From: Fistulifera solaris
Taxonomy: Eukaryota > Bacillariophyta > Bacillariophyceae > Naviculales > Stauroneidaceae
Direction: 5' to 3'
Assembly: GCA_030295235.1 (NCBI GenBank)
Contig: AP026152.1
Span: 124,001 to 188,000, forward strand
Length of the DNA stretch: 64,000 nt
The notes below the pieces were generated by a model that did no database searches, was not told where the DNA came from, and saw only the letters and a program-made list of their open reading frames with translations. The translations under genes and the position numbers were made by a program. Shown piece after piece: positions 1 through 9,920 of this stretch (position 1 is its first letter; every line of letters starts with the position of its first letter).

Positions 1-53
1 ATAGATTAGTAGCCTATACTTAGCTCATCAAACATATCTATGATTACAAATCT

Positions 54-1953
54 CTATGGCCCCCAATAGCTTCGATACTTCCATTCAAAACCTTCATTGA
101 GACTCATGTCGTTGTTGGCACACTCCGCGTCCGCACAAAGCACACAACACGAACATTCCTCGGCATTGCTCACCAGTACGGAGGAAGCCGCATTCTGGCA
201 CATGAACTGCCAATTCCCAGCAATCCCCGTCTCTATGAAAAAGGCTTGCTTGAGATTCGACAATGATTGAAACGATTCCGGAAGTGGCCCCGTGATTTGT
301 GCGTTGTGACTCAAGAAGAGATATTCGAGTTGGGGCAGTTCACCCCATGACTCGGGTATTCCGCCCGTGAAATTGTTGCGACTCATGTCTAACAGCTCCA
401 TTCGAGTCCAATTTTGTCCCAACCAGGCCGGCAAGTCCCCCGTTCGGTCACTACCACCGATATGAAACGCGACCATGTTACTCATGGCAGCCCAGTCGTC
501 GGGAATGGGTCCAGCCGTAAAAGGATTATCATTGAGAAACAGCGATTGCAGATTCGTGGACAACGTCAGTGGCAACGGCCCCGTCAAATGATTGTGATGC
601 CCAATGAGATGTGTCAAGGCCGTCAAATTCGCCAAAGAGGGAGGAAGAATTCCTTCAATATCATTGTTATGAATCGACAAGAACCGCAATTTGTCGTTGT
701 ACGGAATAGTCCACGTCAATTTTCCCGCAATCGCATTGTCCCCCAACGACAGCACCTCCAAGTTGGGAGCGTTGTACAACAACTTGTGCGGAAACGCTCC
801 ACGGAGTTGTTGATTCCCCATGACATCCAACAAGACCAACTGTTCCGCGAGATGATCAAACGCCAATTCAATATCTCCGTAGAATTGATTTTCTCGGGCC
901 GACAGAATTTTCAAATACGGCATTGCCGCCACGAACGACGGTAAATCTTGCGCAAAATCATTCATATTGAGATACAATTCCGTGAGATTCGCTAGCACAG
1001 GTAATGCTCCCGTCATTTGATTGAAATTGAGATTGAGAATTTGGAGTTCGGACAAGGAAGAAAAACACGACGGCACCGTTCCGTTGATTTGATTTGAATG
1101 CACGTTAAAAAATTGAAGTTTGGTCAGTTGACACAACTCGGTGGGCAAGGAACCCTGTAAGGCATTTTGACCCAACGAGACATGTTGCAGCGTTGTCAGT
1201 CGACCCAGTGCGGTCGGCAGTTGTCCCGCTAATCCCAAGTTGTCTGTAGATGCAATAAATGAGTACTTGTGTCTTGACAGAAAACTTGTTTGTCATTCTT
1301 GTACGTACCGAAGTGCAGAGCGATCGGAATGTTTTGGGCATCGCATTCGACGCCGGGTTGGCCGTCTTTCGAAAACCAGTCACACACGGACGAATCAAAC
1401 GCAAAGAGAGGTCCTCCGAGGGTGAAAAAGGTCAACACGAGAACATAACGGACCAAAAGGGATAGGCACCGACTTTTGTTCCTCCCGGATGCACCGCCAT
1501 CCAGTGTACTGCCTCGTACTGCGGAGAACCGGCTTGTTGTAAAGCAGTCGATGACGATATTTGATTCTCAATCAAGTATTGATAGATCGCTTGTACTTCC
1601 GCCTCGTAGGCATTCATTGTCGGCTCATCCGCTTTCTCTTCCGGTGGAGGCATCACGACGAGACTCACGACAAGAACTGTCATGAGAATCATTCCGATCC
1701 ACAGCCCACAAAACGGGTTCGGACACGCGGTCCGCTTTCGTCGTAAAGCATCGAGTCGCACAATTCCATCGAGTCCTTGATTGAGATGCAATTCCCCGAA
1801 TTCGTCGGGAATCGCTTCTTCGTCTTCGTGCAATCGCCGTTTCACGGTCCAGACATTGCCGTGCGCGTGCTCCAATTCGCACGTATCTTCCGCAAAGGCC
1901 GTGGAAGAGAAATTAATGTCTTCGAATGCAGGAGGTGGGGATTCCGGAATCAT
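54..1953 (-). CDS. Membrane-anchored leucine-rich-repeat protein
   Basis: The protein starts at the ATG at 1953. An acidic N-terminal part of about 75 residues is followed by one membrane segment (residues about 80-102, around GLWIGMILMTVLVVSLVV), then a capping region with YPF and CDWF motifs, then at least ten plant-type LRRs with the LxxNxLxGxxP pattern, and a cysteine-rich end. This is the layout of the large stramenopile LRR receptor-like family, which lacks a kinase. An intron of 65 bp (1244-1308, GTACGT..CTACAG) joins IALHF to DNLGLAG in frame. One T is missing from a T4 run (A4 at 1455-1458 on the plus strand), so TATCCCTTT leads into the wrong frame; adding one T gives YPFLVRYVLV. 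That is probably a consensus error. Ligand and partners are unknown. A surface or endomembrane location is inferred. Confidence 0.8.
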
Positions 1954-2994
1954 ATTGCTGTTGTAAAGAAAGAGTGCTGCGGCTCATTTTGCCAATGTAG
2001 ACCCGTATGCCTCGGTTGCATCGTTTCGCGTCGATTATTTATTATATATTTGCATCTGTGTTTCTTTTTTTCGAAACGGCGGAGAGAGTGCTGCGGACGA
2101 ATGTGTGTCGGTTTCGCATTTAGGATGCTGGCACGCCGGCAGGGCTACTGGAGAATTTAATACTGTATAACAAAAAGTAGGAGAAATGGAGGTGCTCCTA
2201 AATACAAATTCAGAAATAAATGAGGCAAAAACTGCCTCCAAGATCCAACTCCGAATGCCAGTACACTCTAACGGAGTCTAATTTATTGGAGGGATCTTTT
2301 CAGTCCCGAATGGAAAGATACGGCACACTCCCGATCGTCCTTGACAACGCAAAGAAAGCGGCGTCGGATGCACCATGAAAGCCATTCATTCAGCGCTTCA
2401 ACTGAACATTTAAGCCGTATTACAAATCATCATGAAAAGACAATTAACATCGGAGAACGGGCAAACGCTAAATAACGATAAGGTATAATAAGCAGAGGAA
2501 TGGCGGCCGCGGTTGCGGTTGCAGTGGATAGACCGTGAATTTTTGACAAGCTGCTTTTTTTAAAAGAGGTCTTTATTATCGAGCGCTCGAGAAGTCATCG
2601 AGCGTCAACAAAAACGAGATTTGAAACCATGTAAGATGTGGGAGATTTGATTGCCGACGAAAAGACGCTAGTGCGCTCAATAAAAGGAACGTTCGCTGAA
2701 AAGCGATTGAGAGGTACCGGTAATTCCGAATCCTTCGCTAGTGTATTGCGGAATCTTTCACAAATTCAGGAACAAATCAAATTTAGAGCGATAAAAGGAT
2801 GCTTCGCAAGTAGAGAACTTCCTTGATCATTTCGAGTCTTGCGAGGGCTGGAGGCTGTCCAGATGATTTCGAAGAATTTTACCGTCCGATCAGAGATCGC
2901 ACGAAGAGAACATTGAAAAAGCATCGCATTTTCCTCGCATACATCGATTTACCTCGGTTTCGGTAGCCAATTCAACAGATCTGTTCAATCAATC
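1954..2994. other. Intergenic, between the LRR gene and the BTB cluster
   Basis: Divergent promoter region for the LRR gene (minus) and the first BTB gene (plus). A short open frame (2638-2826, GTG start, 62 residues) has no recognisable relatives and no ATG; I do not call it. A GC-rich patch with NotI-like GCGGCCGC lies at 2504-2511. Nothing else is recognised. Confidence 0.4.
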
Positions 2995-3767
2995 ATGACG
3001 ACAAACGACAAAATTGTTCACTTGGATGTCGGAGGTACACTCTATAAAGTCTCCCGCGATACGCTCGAAGTTGCGAAGGCTCCATGCTAGCGAGTTTGAT
3101 CTCGGATCAATGGAAAGAAGGCAATTCGCATGAACCCATCTTCATCGATCGCAACGGTCGTTTGTTTGAGTACGTTCTCGATTATTTGCGAACGAACGAA
3201 GTATACTTACCATCCACGGTCAACGTTGCTGCTGTGCACAAAGACTTTGAGTACTACGGCCTCAATGTGGATATGAACCAAGTACAGGTAACGAATGACG
3301 ATAAAAAGCTTCATGAGCTCCAAACAAAGGTGCTTACACTGTTGGAGACCATCACACCCAAAAATGTTGCGAGCAACGACATCGTCCATTTCAATGTCGG
3401 AGGTACTCAGTATGACGCATCTCCGAATCTGTTCGGATATCATTGCGGAAGCCACGTGCTGGCGAGCTTGGTGAGGAACTCAAACGTTTCCGAGAAACAA
3501 TCCATTTTCATTGATCGCAACGGCCATTTATTTGCCTATGTCCTGGAATATTTGCGAACCGGCAAATGCAATTTGCCTATATCAGTGAGTCGTGACGCTG
3601 TTCGAGAGGAATTTGAATACTACGGTATACGTTTTGTGCCGCAGTATGACCAGGCATGTTTTGACGGCATTGCAAAGAAGCTTAACCAATTACTTCGCGA
3701 CCAAATTTGGAGCGACTCCATCGAGAAATCTAATCGGACGGTGATGTCCCATTGGCGGACGTCATGA
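2995..3767 (+). CDS. Double-BTB (T1/KCTD-type) protein, one frameshift
   Basis: Starts at ATG 2995 with IVHLDVGGTLYKVSRDTLE, the first strand and helix of a T1-type BTB fold. About one base is lost near 3069-3072 (paralogues read CTCGAACGTTGCG, here CTCGAAGTTGCG); the frame then continues MLASLISDQWKEGNS..FIDRNGRLFEYVLDYLR. After a short linker a second BTB domain begins near 3378 (IVHFNVGGTQYDAS, FIDRNGHLFAYVLEYLR). The second domain is shorter and followed by a brief, poorly conserved tail, so the C-terminal module of the other paralogues is mostly missing. KCTD-type BTB domains usually oligomerise, and many act as Cullin-3 adaptors; that role here is inference. No intron and no membrane segment. 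The single indel is not in a homopolymer, so it may be real. Confidence 0.7.
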
Positions 3768-4056
3768 CTATTTTTCGAATTGATAGTGAGAAGACCCTTG
3801 CGTACGTGATTTGAAGAGACAGGAAGATATCGAATTTTCGCATAACCTTACACTGCCGAGACTTTTGGACTTGGTATTATTTTCTATAGTGTGGTATTAG
3901 CAACGATCCAGCAAGTTTCAATGACAGTCGGCATAAGAAATACTTCGCTGTTATTTCCAGTTCAGCGGCCGGTGATAAGGGTTTTGCGCGTCAAACAGTT
4001 TTCTCAACAAAGTCAACAAAACTCTCAACGCCGATCGTAGAGTGACGAAAGACACC

Positions 4057-4733
4057 ATGTCCAAGATTGTCCAGTTGGATGTCGGAGGAACGCTTTACAA
4101 GGTCTCACGCGACACGCTCGAACGATGCGAGGGCTCCATGTTGGCCAGTTTGATATCGGAAGATTGGAGGGAAGGAAATTCGGATGAGCCGATCTTTATT
4201 GATCGTAACGGTCGACTCTTTGAGTATGTGCTGGACTACTTGCGGAACAACGAGATCCATGTGCCACCTTCTGTAAGTATTGCTGTCTCAAGAAAGAGTT
4301 TGAGTATTTCGGACTCTTGGAAAGCATTGTGGCAGAGGAAGTCCCAGCCGTCGTTGAGTTGGACGTCGGAGGCATGCTTTATAAAGTTTCACGCCAGGTC
4401 TTGGAGCGCTATAAGGATTCCAAGCTTTGGAAAATCGTATCAAGCCACTTTCAAACAGGTGTATTCGACAGCAATGGTCCCGTCTTCATTGACCGCAACG
4501 GTCGCTTGTTTGAGTATGTTTTGGAGCACGTGCGCACCGACGCATTGAGACTTCCCCCCTCAGTGAGTAACATTGCTGTTAACAAAGAATTGAGATATTA
4601 TGGAGTTGCACCCTATCAGATAATACAGTATGACACACGGTTCGACGAACTGGCGGAACAGATTCTATACGAGCTACTGGCAGTTACAGATTTGGGAAAC
4701 GAAATGGTTCACGAATTGCGATTCAATCGGTAG
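4057..4733 (+). CDS. Double-BTB (T1/KCTD-type) protein, one frameshift
   Basis: Starts at ATG 4057 (MSKIVQLDVGGTLYKVSRD). The first BTB domain runs to PPSVSIA near 4285, where the frame slips. Beyond the slip the expected LKKEFEYFG continues, followed directly by a second BTB domain (VVELDVGGMLYKVSRQVLE, then FIDRNGRLFEYVLEHVR) ending in a short tail. The arrangement is the same as in the gene at 2995, so this pair probably arose by tandem duplication of a two-domain ancestor. Frame change lies near 4280-4295 and is not in a long homopolymer. The usual C-terminal module (ExLRxCLxxxGLxV) is absent. Confidence 0.65.
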
Positions 4734-5011
4734 TTTATGTACGAGCGGATCCTGCTGAACTTTTGCTTTAACCTTGGCACGTCTTTTTCGTGGTCTCATC
4801 ATCAGTGTCACGAAATTCACTAGCATAGCTGTTGAGATTTTTTAGTGAAAACAACGATGCTTCGTCAACATTTTCCTCTAAAGCAAATGTTCCATTCTAT
4901 GCTACTAATAACAATCTACAATATATTTGAGGTCTTTGTCGTTGGATTTTCGTGATGGTAACCTTGCACGTGAAGTTTTTGATGGGTCATCATTCTGGTT
5001 TGTGCGAGTCC
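4734..5011. other. Intergenic, AT-rich
   Basis: No feature recognised apart from AT-rich stretches. Confidence 0.4.
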
Positions 5012-5329
5012 CTAGACATTATTTAGAATCTCAAGGGACTTGAGGACGCATGCTTGAAAGGTGGGGTCGAGGTTATGCCAGTCCGCATTCACGAAAAGCT
5101 CCGCCGCGCTAGACCTCGAGTGAGCGCCCGTGATCCTCTCCAATTCACAAATCTTATGCATCATGTTCTTACGGTCTAGTATGGATCGTGCAATACACAT
5201 CACGTCAAACCAGCCGCATGTTTCTAGCGTCGACGCAAATTGAGCCGCATTGTCGTTGCCGCTACATCGTTTCAAATACGGCAGCTTGCGAGGAATTTGT
5301 CTCATAAATCTGGGCGACCTTACAATCAT
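5012..5329 (-). CDS. Small hypothetical protein, divergent from a BTB gene
   Basis: An uninterrupted 105-residue frame from ATG 5329 to a stop at 5012. Composition looks protein-like (LKRCSGNDNAAQFASTLE, CGWFDVMCIARSILDRK, ELERITGAHSRSSAAELF, ADWHNLDPTF), with regular hydrophobic spacing that suggests a helical bundle. Its start is 6 bp from the start of the BTB gene at 5335 on the other strand, so the two would share a promoter. I do not recognise the family. It may be a remnant of a longer gene. Confidence is limited because no second copy is seen in the window. Confidence 0.4.
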   Translation of the reverse strand: MIVRSPRFMRQIPRKLPYLKRCSGNDNAAQFASTLETCGWFDVMCIARSILDRKNMMHKICELERITGAHSRSSAAELFVNADWHNLDPTFQACVLKSLEILNNV

Positions 5330-5334
5330 ACACG

Positions 5335-5975
5335 ATGAGGAACGATTGTGAGAAACTGGTGCGATTCAACGTAGGAGGTACACACTATGATGTGTCGTAT
5401 GACACTCTGAAGCGCTGCAAAGACTTCGTCTATCCTTCTCAAGCTGGCGAGCTTAGTATCCGGCAAATGGGAAGAAGGCAATGGTAACAAGAAATCCACC
5501 TTCATTGACTGTGACAAGCAACCTTTTTCGATTGAGCGTGACGGAGTATTGTTTCAGTACGCGCTCGAGTATTTGCGAACGGGTCAGCTTTGCTTGCCGC
5601 CGTCCGTGAGCCGTGCTGCAATGAAGGAAGAGTTTGAATATTACGACATTGATGTTGATATGACGAGAGTCAAAGAGAGAAACGATGATGTTCATCTCGG
5701 CGATTCGATTATCAAGGACCTCAGCATGATTCTTGCCGAAAAACTGGCATTGCAGGTTGCGGCATACGTCGAGTATGATTTCATTCGAAGAAATTTACCT
5801 TCGACGGGCGGTGAAAGTGATTCTTCCTACTTACGATTACTCTCATTTAAAGACCCACGAAGACTTGTTGAGCGAGCGTTTACTTGCCAGAGGATTGGAA
5901 TACGTATCGAGCGAGTTCGATGGTACGCGAATTGGGTTACCGCCAAGAAGGCGGAAGACAACAGCAAATCGTTGA
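5335..5975 (+). pseudogene. BTB (T1-type) gene with C-terminal module, two frameshifts
   Basis: ATG 5335 opens with KLVRFNVGGTHYDVSYDTLKRC. A short slip near 5425-5440 inserts material before KLASLVSGKWEEGNGN, after which one frame runs through FIDC, an 8-residue insertion not seen in paralogues (DKQPFSIE), RDGVLFQYALEYLRTG and EEFEYYDIDVDM. A second slip near 5820-5830 is needed to reach ILPTYDYSHLKTHEDLLSE and RLLARGLEYVSS, the C-terminal module shared by the cluster. Its closest relative in the window is the relic at 9215-9487 (NDYSHLEQHLDLL). Two indels and the insertion suggest decay, though one or both indels could be consensus errors. Confidence 0.6.
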
Positions 5976-7082
5976 GAAAGTAGATATTCGTATGCGTTTA
6001 CGGCGAGCGTTCACGATGTTTCGAAAGTCCACCACCTAGCTAAGTTATCTGATAGCTGCGCGTGGATCTCTGCTTCAGATGAATTAGATAGATAACCTTA
6101 GCCTCGTTCTTCTTTCTTCAGTATGTGAGTGGCGAATGGCGATGACGTCAAACTGAATTTAGGAACCCCTTACTTTCTGCCAAACGGAAATGTCGCGTTG
6201 TTGACGCGTAATTTTGTACGAGGCTTAGCTATTTACCACGTGTTCACGGAAAAGCCACGCCTTCGATGCGGAAAGCCGGCGCTTGCGCACGTATTTTGTG
6301 CGTGGATTACTTGTGGTTCAAGAAAGGCCACGCGTTTTAAAGTGGTGGTGTGAAACGTGACATCGCGTAGACAGAGGTTAACCGGTACTGGATACGTGTA
6401 CATTCCTTTATAGTAGAAATAAGACTATCGGGTTAAATGTATGCTTAGGAAGAAAGGCTGCGTATCATCAATCATCAACGTGTTTTGTGAAAGTCTTTCT
6501 CGATTGTGACGTTGGGGGAGAAACGCCACGCAGACGTTGCGAGAAAGTCTCCCAAAATGACTCTTGAATGACAGAAACTCTCCCGAAATGACGCTCGAAA
6601 GGAGAAACGATGGTGGCACACGACAAAAGCGCCACGCGGACTTTCCTTATACTTAGAGAGAGGATGCGGCCGAGCCGCAGTGGGTGGGCATGCATGAATG
6701 AGCGAGCATTTTCACGTTTATCTTTCGCGAAGAGGCCGAGCATTACTAATGTTTGAAGGCTATGTGGTGAGCATCTGCCACTCTAGACGCAAATTTAGCA
6801 ACTTTGCAAAGACGAAAAGCCAAGATGAAAACCGGATCGGTCGGACTTTTCCGTCCACATGAATTCGCGGCGTTACTTTCTGTCCGTTTTCGTAGTTTCT
6901 CGCAATCGTGCGACCGTTGTCGAAAACCATCCCCGACGAAGTTGGCTTTCCAGCACCAGTTCGCTGCTCAAAAGAATTCACTATTTTGGAAGAGTCCTAG
7001 TTATCGACTCTTTTAAAGCTTGGCTTTTGAACGATGACGAACGATGTCTCATCTCGAAGCCATGGCCAAACATTAAACACCG
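5976..7082. other. Intergenic with promoter-like repeat
   Basis: Contains repeat module copy 1 (listed separately) and several short frames without family resemblance. GCCACG and TGACG motifs are frequent. The stretch after 6760 is probably the upstream region of the intact BTB gene at 7083. Confidence 0.4.
6375..6655 (+). repeat. Promoter-like repeat module, copy 1
   Basis: Shares ACCGGTACT, GCTGCGTATCATCAA, CAACGTGTTTT, GAAACGCCACG and GAAACTCTCCCGAAATGACG in the same order with the copy at 7995. Looser versions of the order (GCGT, CCACG, TCTCCC, TGACG, GCCACGCG) occur at 22171 and 25574. Lies about 430 bp upstream of the intact BTB gene at 7083, in the same orientation. Confidence 0.55.
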
Positions 7083-7751
7083 ATGCGCCGAAGGAAGCCG
7101 ATGAGTTTTCTTTATCAATATCAACGAGTCCACGAGTCAAAGCGAGATGACGTCGTTCACTTGAATGTAGGAGGTACACGCTATGAAGTAGCCCGGAGCA
7201 CGTTGATGCGCTACGAAGGTTCCATGCTGGCCAGTCTTGTTTCCGGCAAATGGAAAGAAGGAAATGGAGAAGAAGAGATCTTTATTGATCACAATGGCCG
7301 TCGCTTTGAATGGGTATTGGACTATTTGCGATCGGATCGAGCGTATGTTCCCGATCTATCGGATCAATCGGCACTCCAAGAGGAGCTGGACTATTTTGGT
7401 ATCGCTACCGATATGAGCAAAGTTTACTTGAAGGATGACTTTCTGACAATCAACGAGCTTAGTAAGGAGATCAAGGAGCTTAAAGCGACTATTGCGCAGA
7501 AAGAAAAGCGAATAGCCGCCATCAAAGAGTCGTATCGCTTGGCCGGTGTGTTCGCTAGCTATTCCGAAAGTGACGAGCTCCTATTTCGTATGAGTGTTGA
7601 CAAGAATGTCGACAAAGAGATGCTTCGCAGCTGCTTGTTATCTCGCGGACTCCACATTGTTCGATCCGGCAGTAAGAAATCCGGCGAAACGACAGTAACT
7701 GTATGTGCCTTTGGACAGAAGGAGAAATTTACGGCCAAGACGAAAAAGTAG
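7083..7751 (+). CDS. BTB (T1/KCTD-type) protein with C-terminal module, intact
   Basis: 222 residues from ATG 7083, no intron. BTB domain at residues about 20-112: VVHLNVGGTRYEVARSTLMR, GSMLASLVSGKWKEGNGEEE, FIDHNGRRFEWVLDYLR, ELDYFGIATDM. Then a DDFLTINELSKEIKELK helix with a probable short coiled coil to residue about 155 (IAQKEKRIAAIKESYRLAG), and the shared C-terminal module (DKEMLRSCLLSRGLHIV), ending in a basic tail. No membrane segment, so it is not a channel. T1-type BTB domains form pentamers or tetramers and often recruit Cullin-3; the C-terminal module would then be the substrate- or partner-binding part (inference). Belongs to the same subtype as the genes at 18883, 20118, 22718 and 23976. 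Confidence 0.85.
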   Translation: MRRRKPMSFLYQYQRVHESKRDDVVHLNVGGTRYEVARSTLMRYEGSMLASLVSGKWKEGNGEEEIFIDHNGRRFEWVLDYLRSDRAYVPDLSDQSALQEELDYFGIATDMSKVYLKDDFLTINELSKEIKELKATIAQKEKRIAAIKESYRLAGVFASYSESDELLFRMSVDKNVDKEMLRSCLLSRGLHIVRSGSKKSGETTVTVCAFGQKEKFTAKTKK

Positions 7752-8307
7752 AAAGAAACTGGTTGGACGCCGAATGTATCTTGAATTATTCACCTGCCTA
7801 TTTCAGTTTTATGCTTGTGTCAGTGCAGCTTTTATAATCGATGGCGTGTGATTTTTCTTTTAAGATTATCTTGTATTTTCTCTGCGTCTCTATCGATTGT
7901 AGTTTTATCTAAATGTAGGACCTTTAGTGATGATTGATGATGATTCGTGAAACAGCCGTTAATGTGACTCACGCATGAGATCTCACGAACAAAGTCAACC
8001 GGTACTCGCTGGTCAAGTAGTACTTCAAAAATCGTTTTTCGGTATGACGATTTTTGTACCGAAACGAAGAAACGCTGCGTATCATCAACGTGTTTTCTCG
8101 GAAACTTTCGCATTTTCGACGTTTTCGAGGAAACGCCACGTAAAGTGGGACGAAACTCTCCCGAAATGACGGAAAACAAAACGAGAACTCGGACACCATG
8201 AGAAAATGCCACGCGAAGCTATTATCCGCATGTGACGATGAGCCTGTCGTGCGACAGCAGCACCACATTACGTCTTCACTTAGACTAGTTGGTCTTCCTA
8301 ATAGATA
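7752..8307. other. Intergenic with promoter-like repeat
   Basis: Holds repeat module copy 2 (listed separately) and AT-rich sequence downstream of the BTB gene. No gene recognised. Confidence 0.4.
7995..8215 (+). repeat. Promoter-like repeat module, copy 2
   Basis: Closest match to copy 1: ACCGGTACT, AACGCTGCGTATCATCAA, GAAACGCCACG and ACTCTCCCGAAATGACG in the same order and orientation. Includes a short inverted repeat around ATCGTTTTTCGGTATGACGATTTTT (8031-8055). Ends about 90 bp before the unrecognised frame at 8308. Confidence 0.55.
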
Positions 8308-8935
8308 ATGAATGAATGTTCATTGATTAATCGGCGAGATGGGCGAACTAATTTAGAAGCGCAGGGCGAAATATTCAGCGACCAATTAAATGAAGGCAAG
8401 ATAGTGACGACGAGTTCGCAAGAAGCGACAACCTTCCGGCTTCGTCTAGATTGCAAGAAAGAGCTTCCATTTTATTACGACGACAGGAATTGCAGCATGA
8501 TGAGCAACGACCAAGGCAATGACGAACGCATGATTGTTGGGTTCGATATGAGGAGAGCGATAGCCAAAGAAATGAGCGGCACGCATACTCAAGGGATAGC
8601 ATCCATGTCGACGGTTCATTCTCCTATCGATATCAATGAAGAAGAGAATTCGATCGTGACGAAAAATTTTTTATCATACAAGACGATCAGCAACCTCTCG
8701 GCGCCGACGGGAAAGAGGATTTTCCTCCACGCATGCTCCAACACTCGCCTCTAAGTGATCGAGCCGCGATTTATAAACAGGCTGGATACCATGATATGGA
8801 TGCAGTTTGGAATCATAGAGGGAGAGAGATGGTCGTGTCGTACAACCCGTCGACCACAGGAAACCAGAGTTCAGCAATTATCGAGAGCTCTTCGTCTACA
8901 AACAGGCTTGCAGAGATTGGTAACGAACGAACCTG
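8308..8935 (+). CDS. Unrecognised, probably broken gene
   Basis: An ATG-started frame of 148 residues (8308-8754) rich in polar residues. A second frame (about 8648-8935) looks more protein-like (FFIIQDDQQPLGADGKEDF, DRAAIYKQAGYHDMDAVWN). The two could join across A5/T6 runs near 8662-8672 to give one disordered protein. I see no BTB core here and recognise no domain. It sits directly behind promoter-like repeat copy 2 and in front of two BTB C-terminal scraps, so it may be a chimeric remnant. Confidence 0.3.
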
Positions 8936-9062
8936 GTTGAGTCGATTATCGACTTCTTGCCATCGATCAGCAATCCTACGCATCGTGAAATTCGTTTGGA
9001 TCGGCTACGCCAGCTTGTATATGCCACAGGTTTGGTATACGTCGCAAATGATTTGGCGGTTT
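8936..9062 (+). pseudogene. Relic of a BTB-family C-terminal module
   Basis: The frame reads ESIIDFLPSISNPTHREIRL then DRLRQLVYATGLVYVAND and stops. Spacing matches the end of intact paralogues (LP..I.IP....FD.ETLR.C..L.GL.V). No BTB domain precedes it, so this is a 3' remnant only. Confidence 0.45.
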
Positions 9063-9214
9063 GAATTTGGGCCGATGACGAGAACGCACGCGACAAACGA
9101 AAACGATCATGCAAGTGATGATATCGGGGAATGCAGGACGGATTGTTGCAATAAAATTGCTCCGTCGACTGCTGCTAAAAGGTGCCAAAGGAAGGAGACA
9201 ACTCATTGTCGAGA

Positions 9215-9487
9215 GGCGCCTCTCGCGGCAGGATCTTAGTGCGTCCGTTGCGGAAAAACTTGCAGCACAGGTATCTGCCGTTGTCGAATCACGATTTCAT
9301 ACGGAAGAATTTGCCGCATGCAGGTGTCAAGACCATCCTACCGACCAATGATTACTCTCATCTAGAACAACATCTGGATTTGTTGCGCGATCGATTACTT
9401 TCGAGAGGACTGGAGTATATTTCAAGTGATGTTGTGTCGAGTCGATCGTGGGTCTCCGTTCAGAACGCTGAAAATTGTTACTGGTAA
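9215..9487 (+). pseudogene. Second BTB-family C-terminal relic
   Basis: Two frames together match the end of the gene at 5335: LSASVAEKLAAQVSAVVES aligns with LSMILAEKLALQVAAYVEY, and then DFIRKNLPHAGVKTILPTND, YSHLEQHLDLLRDRLLSRGL, EYISSD. One indel lies near 9297. The BTB domain is missing. Confidence 0.55.
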
Positions 9488-9562
9488 GCAAGATGAGCGG
9501 ACAGCATTCAACGAGAAGTTTCCGACTGCAAACCATGGATGTTGATCCGTGTACACAGGTAG

Positions 9563-9658
9563 ATTGAAGCGCTTCTGAGACCAATGAACGATCCGACTCC
9601 CGCTGACGGTGCCGTCTTGGAAAGCAGCTACCAGTACGATTCGGATTCTGATGATTAA
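9563..9658 (+). pseudogene. Relic of the ankyrin-gene C-terminus
   Basis: Reads IEALLRPMNDPTPADGAVLE then an acidic tail (SDSDD) and a stop. This matches the last 30 or so residues of the two ankyrin genes that follow (IEALLRPVNGPTPEDDAQL, IEALLRPADGPTPADGY). It shows that a third ankyrin copy once stood here, fused behind BTB relics. Confidence 0.6.
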
Positions 9659-9920
9659 GACGCTGAACTTGAATATTCATTGTTTGTTGATAACTCATAC
9701 TTTGTAACTTGAATGAATCAAAAGGCTTTGTAAAGCTGTTGATGTTATTTTTTTATAAAATGTGCTTTCGCCCGCGACTTGTTTCCAGTCATGAGATGAT
9801 ACTCAACGGACGCTGTGCACGAAAGCAAGATATAATGCGACGAGATGTATTTTATATTTCAAAGCAAAATACATGGTACGATCGTTTTTTTCACTATTCG
9901 ACACTACCTTAATACAATAC

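Noticed and set aside
414-944. Plus-strand frame of 176 codons inside the LRR gene
   Set aside because: Antisense shadow of the leucine-rich repeats; basic, low-quality composition and no family.
2638-2826. 62-codon frame upstream of the first BTB gene
   Set aside because: Begins with GTG, no ATG, and no convincing relation to the BTB tails.
4258-4300. Mini-intron at GTAAGTATTG in the gene at 4057
   Set aside because: The SVS codons there are coding in all paralogues and the gap to a usable AG would be only about 20 bp; a frameshift is simpler.
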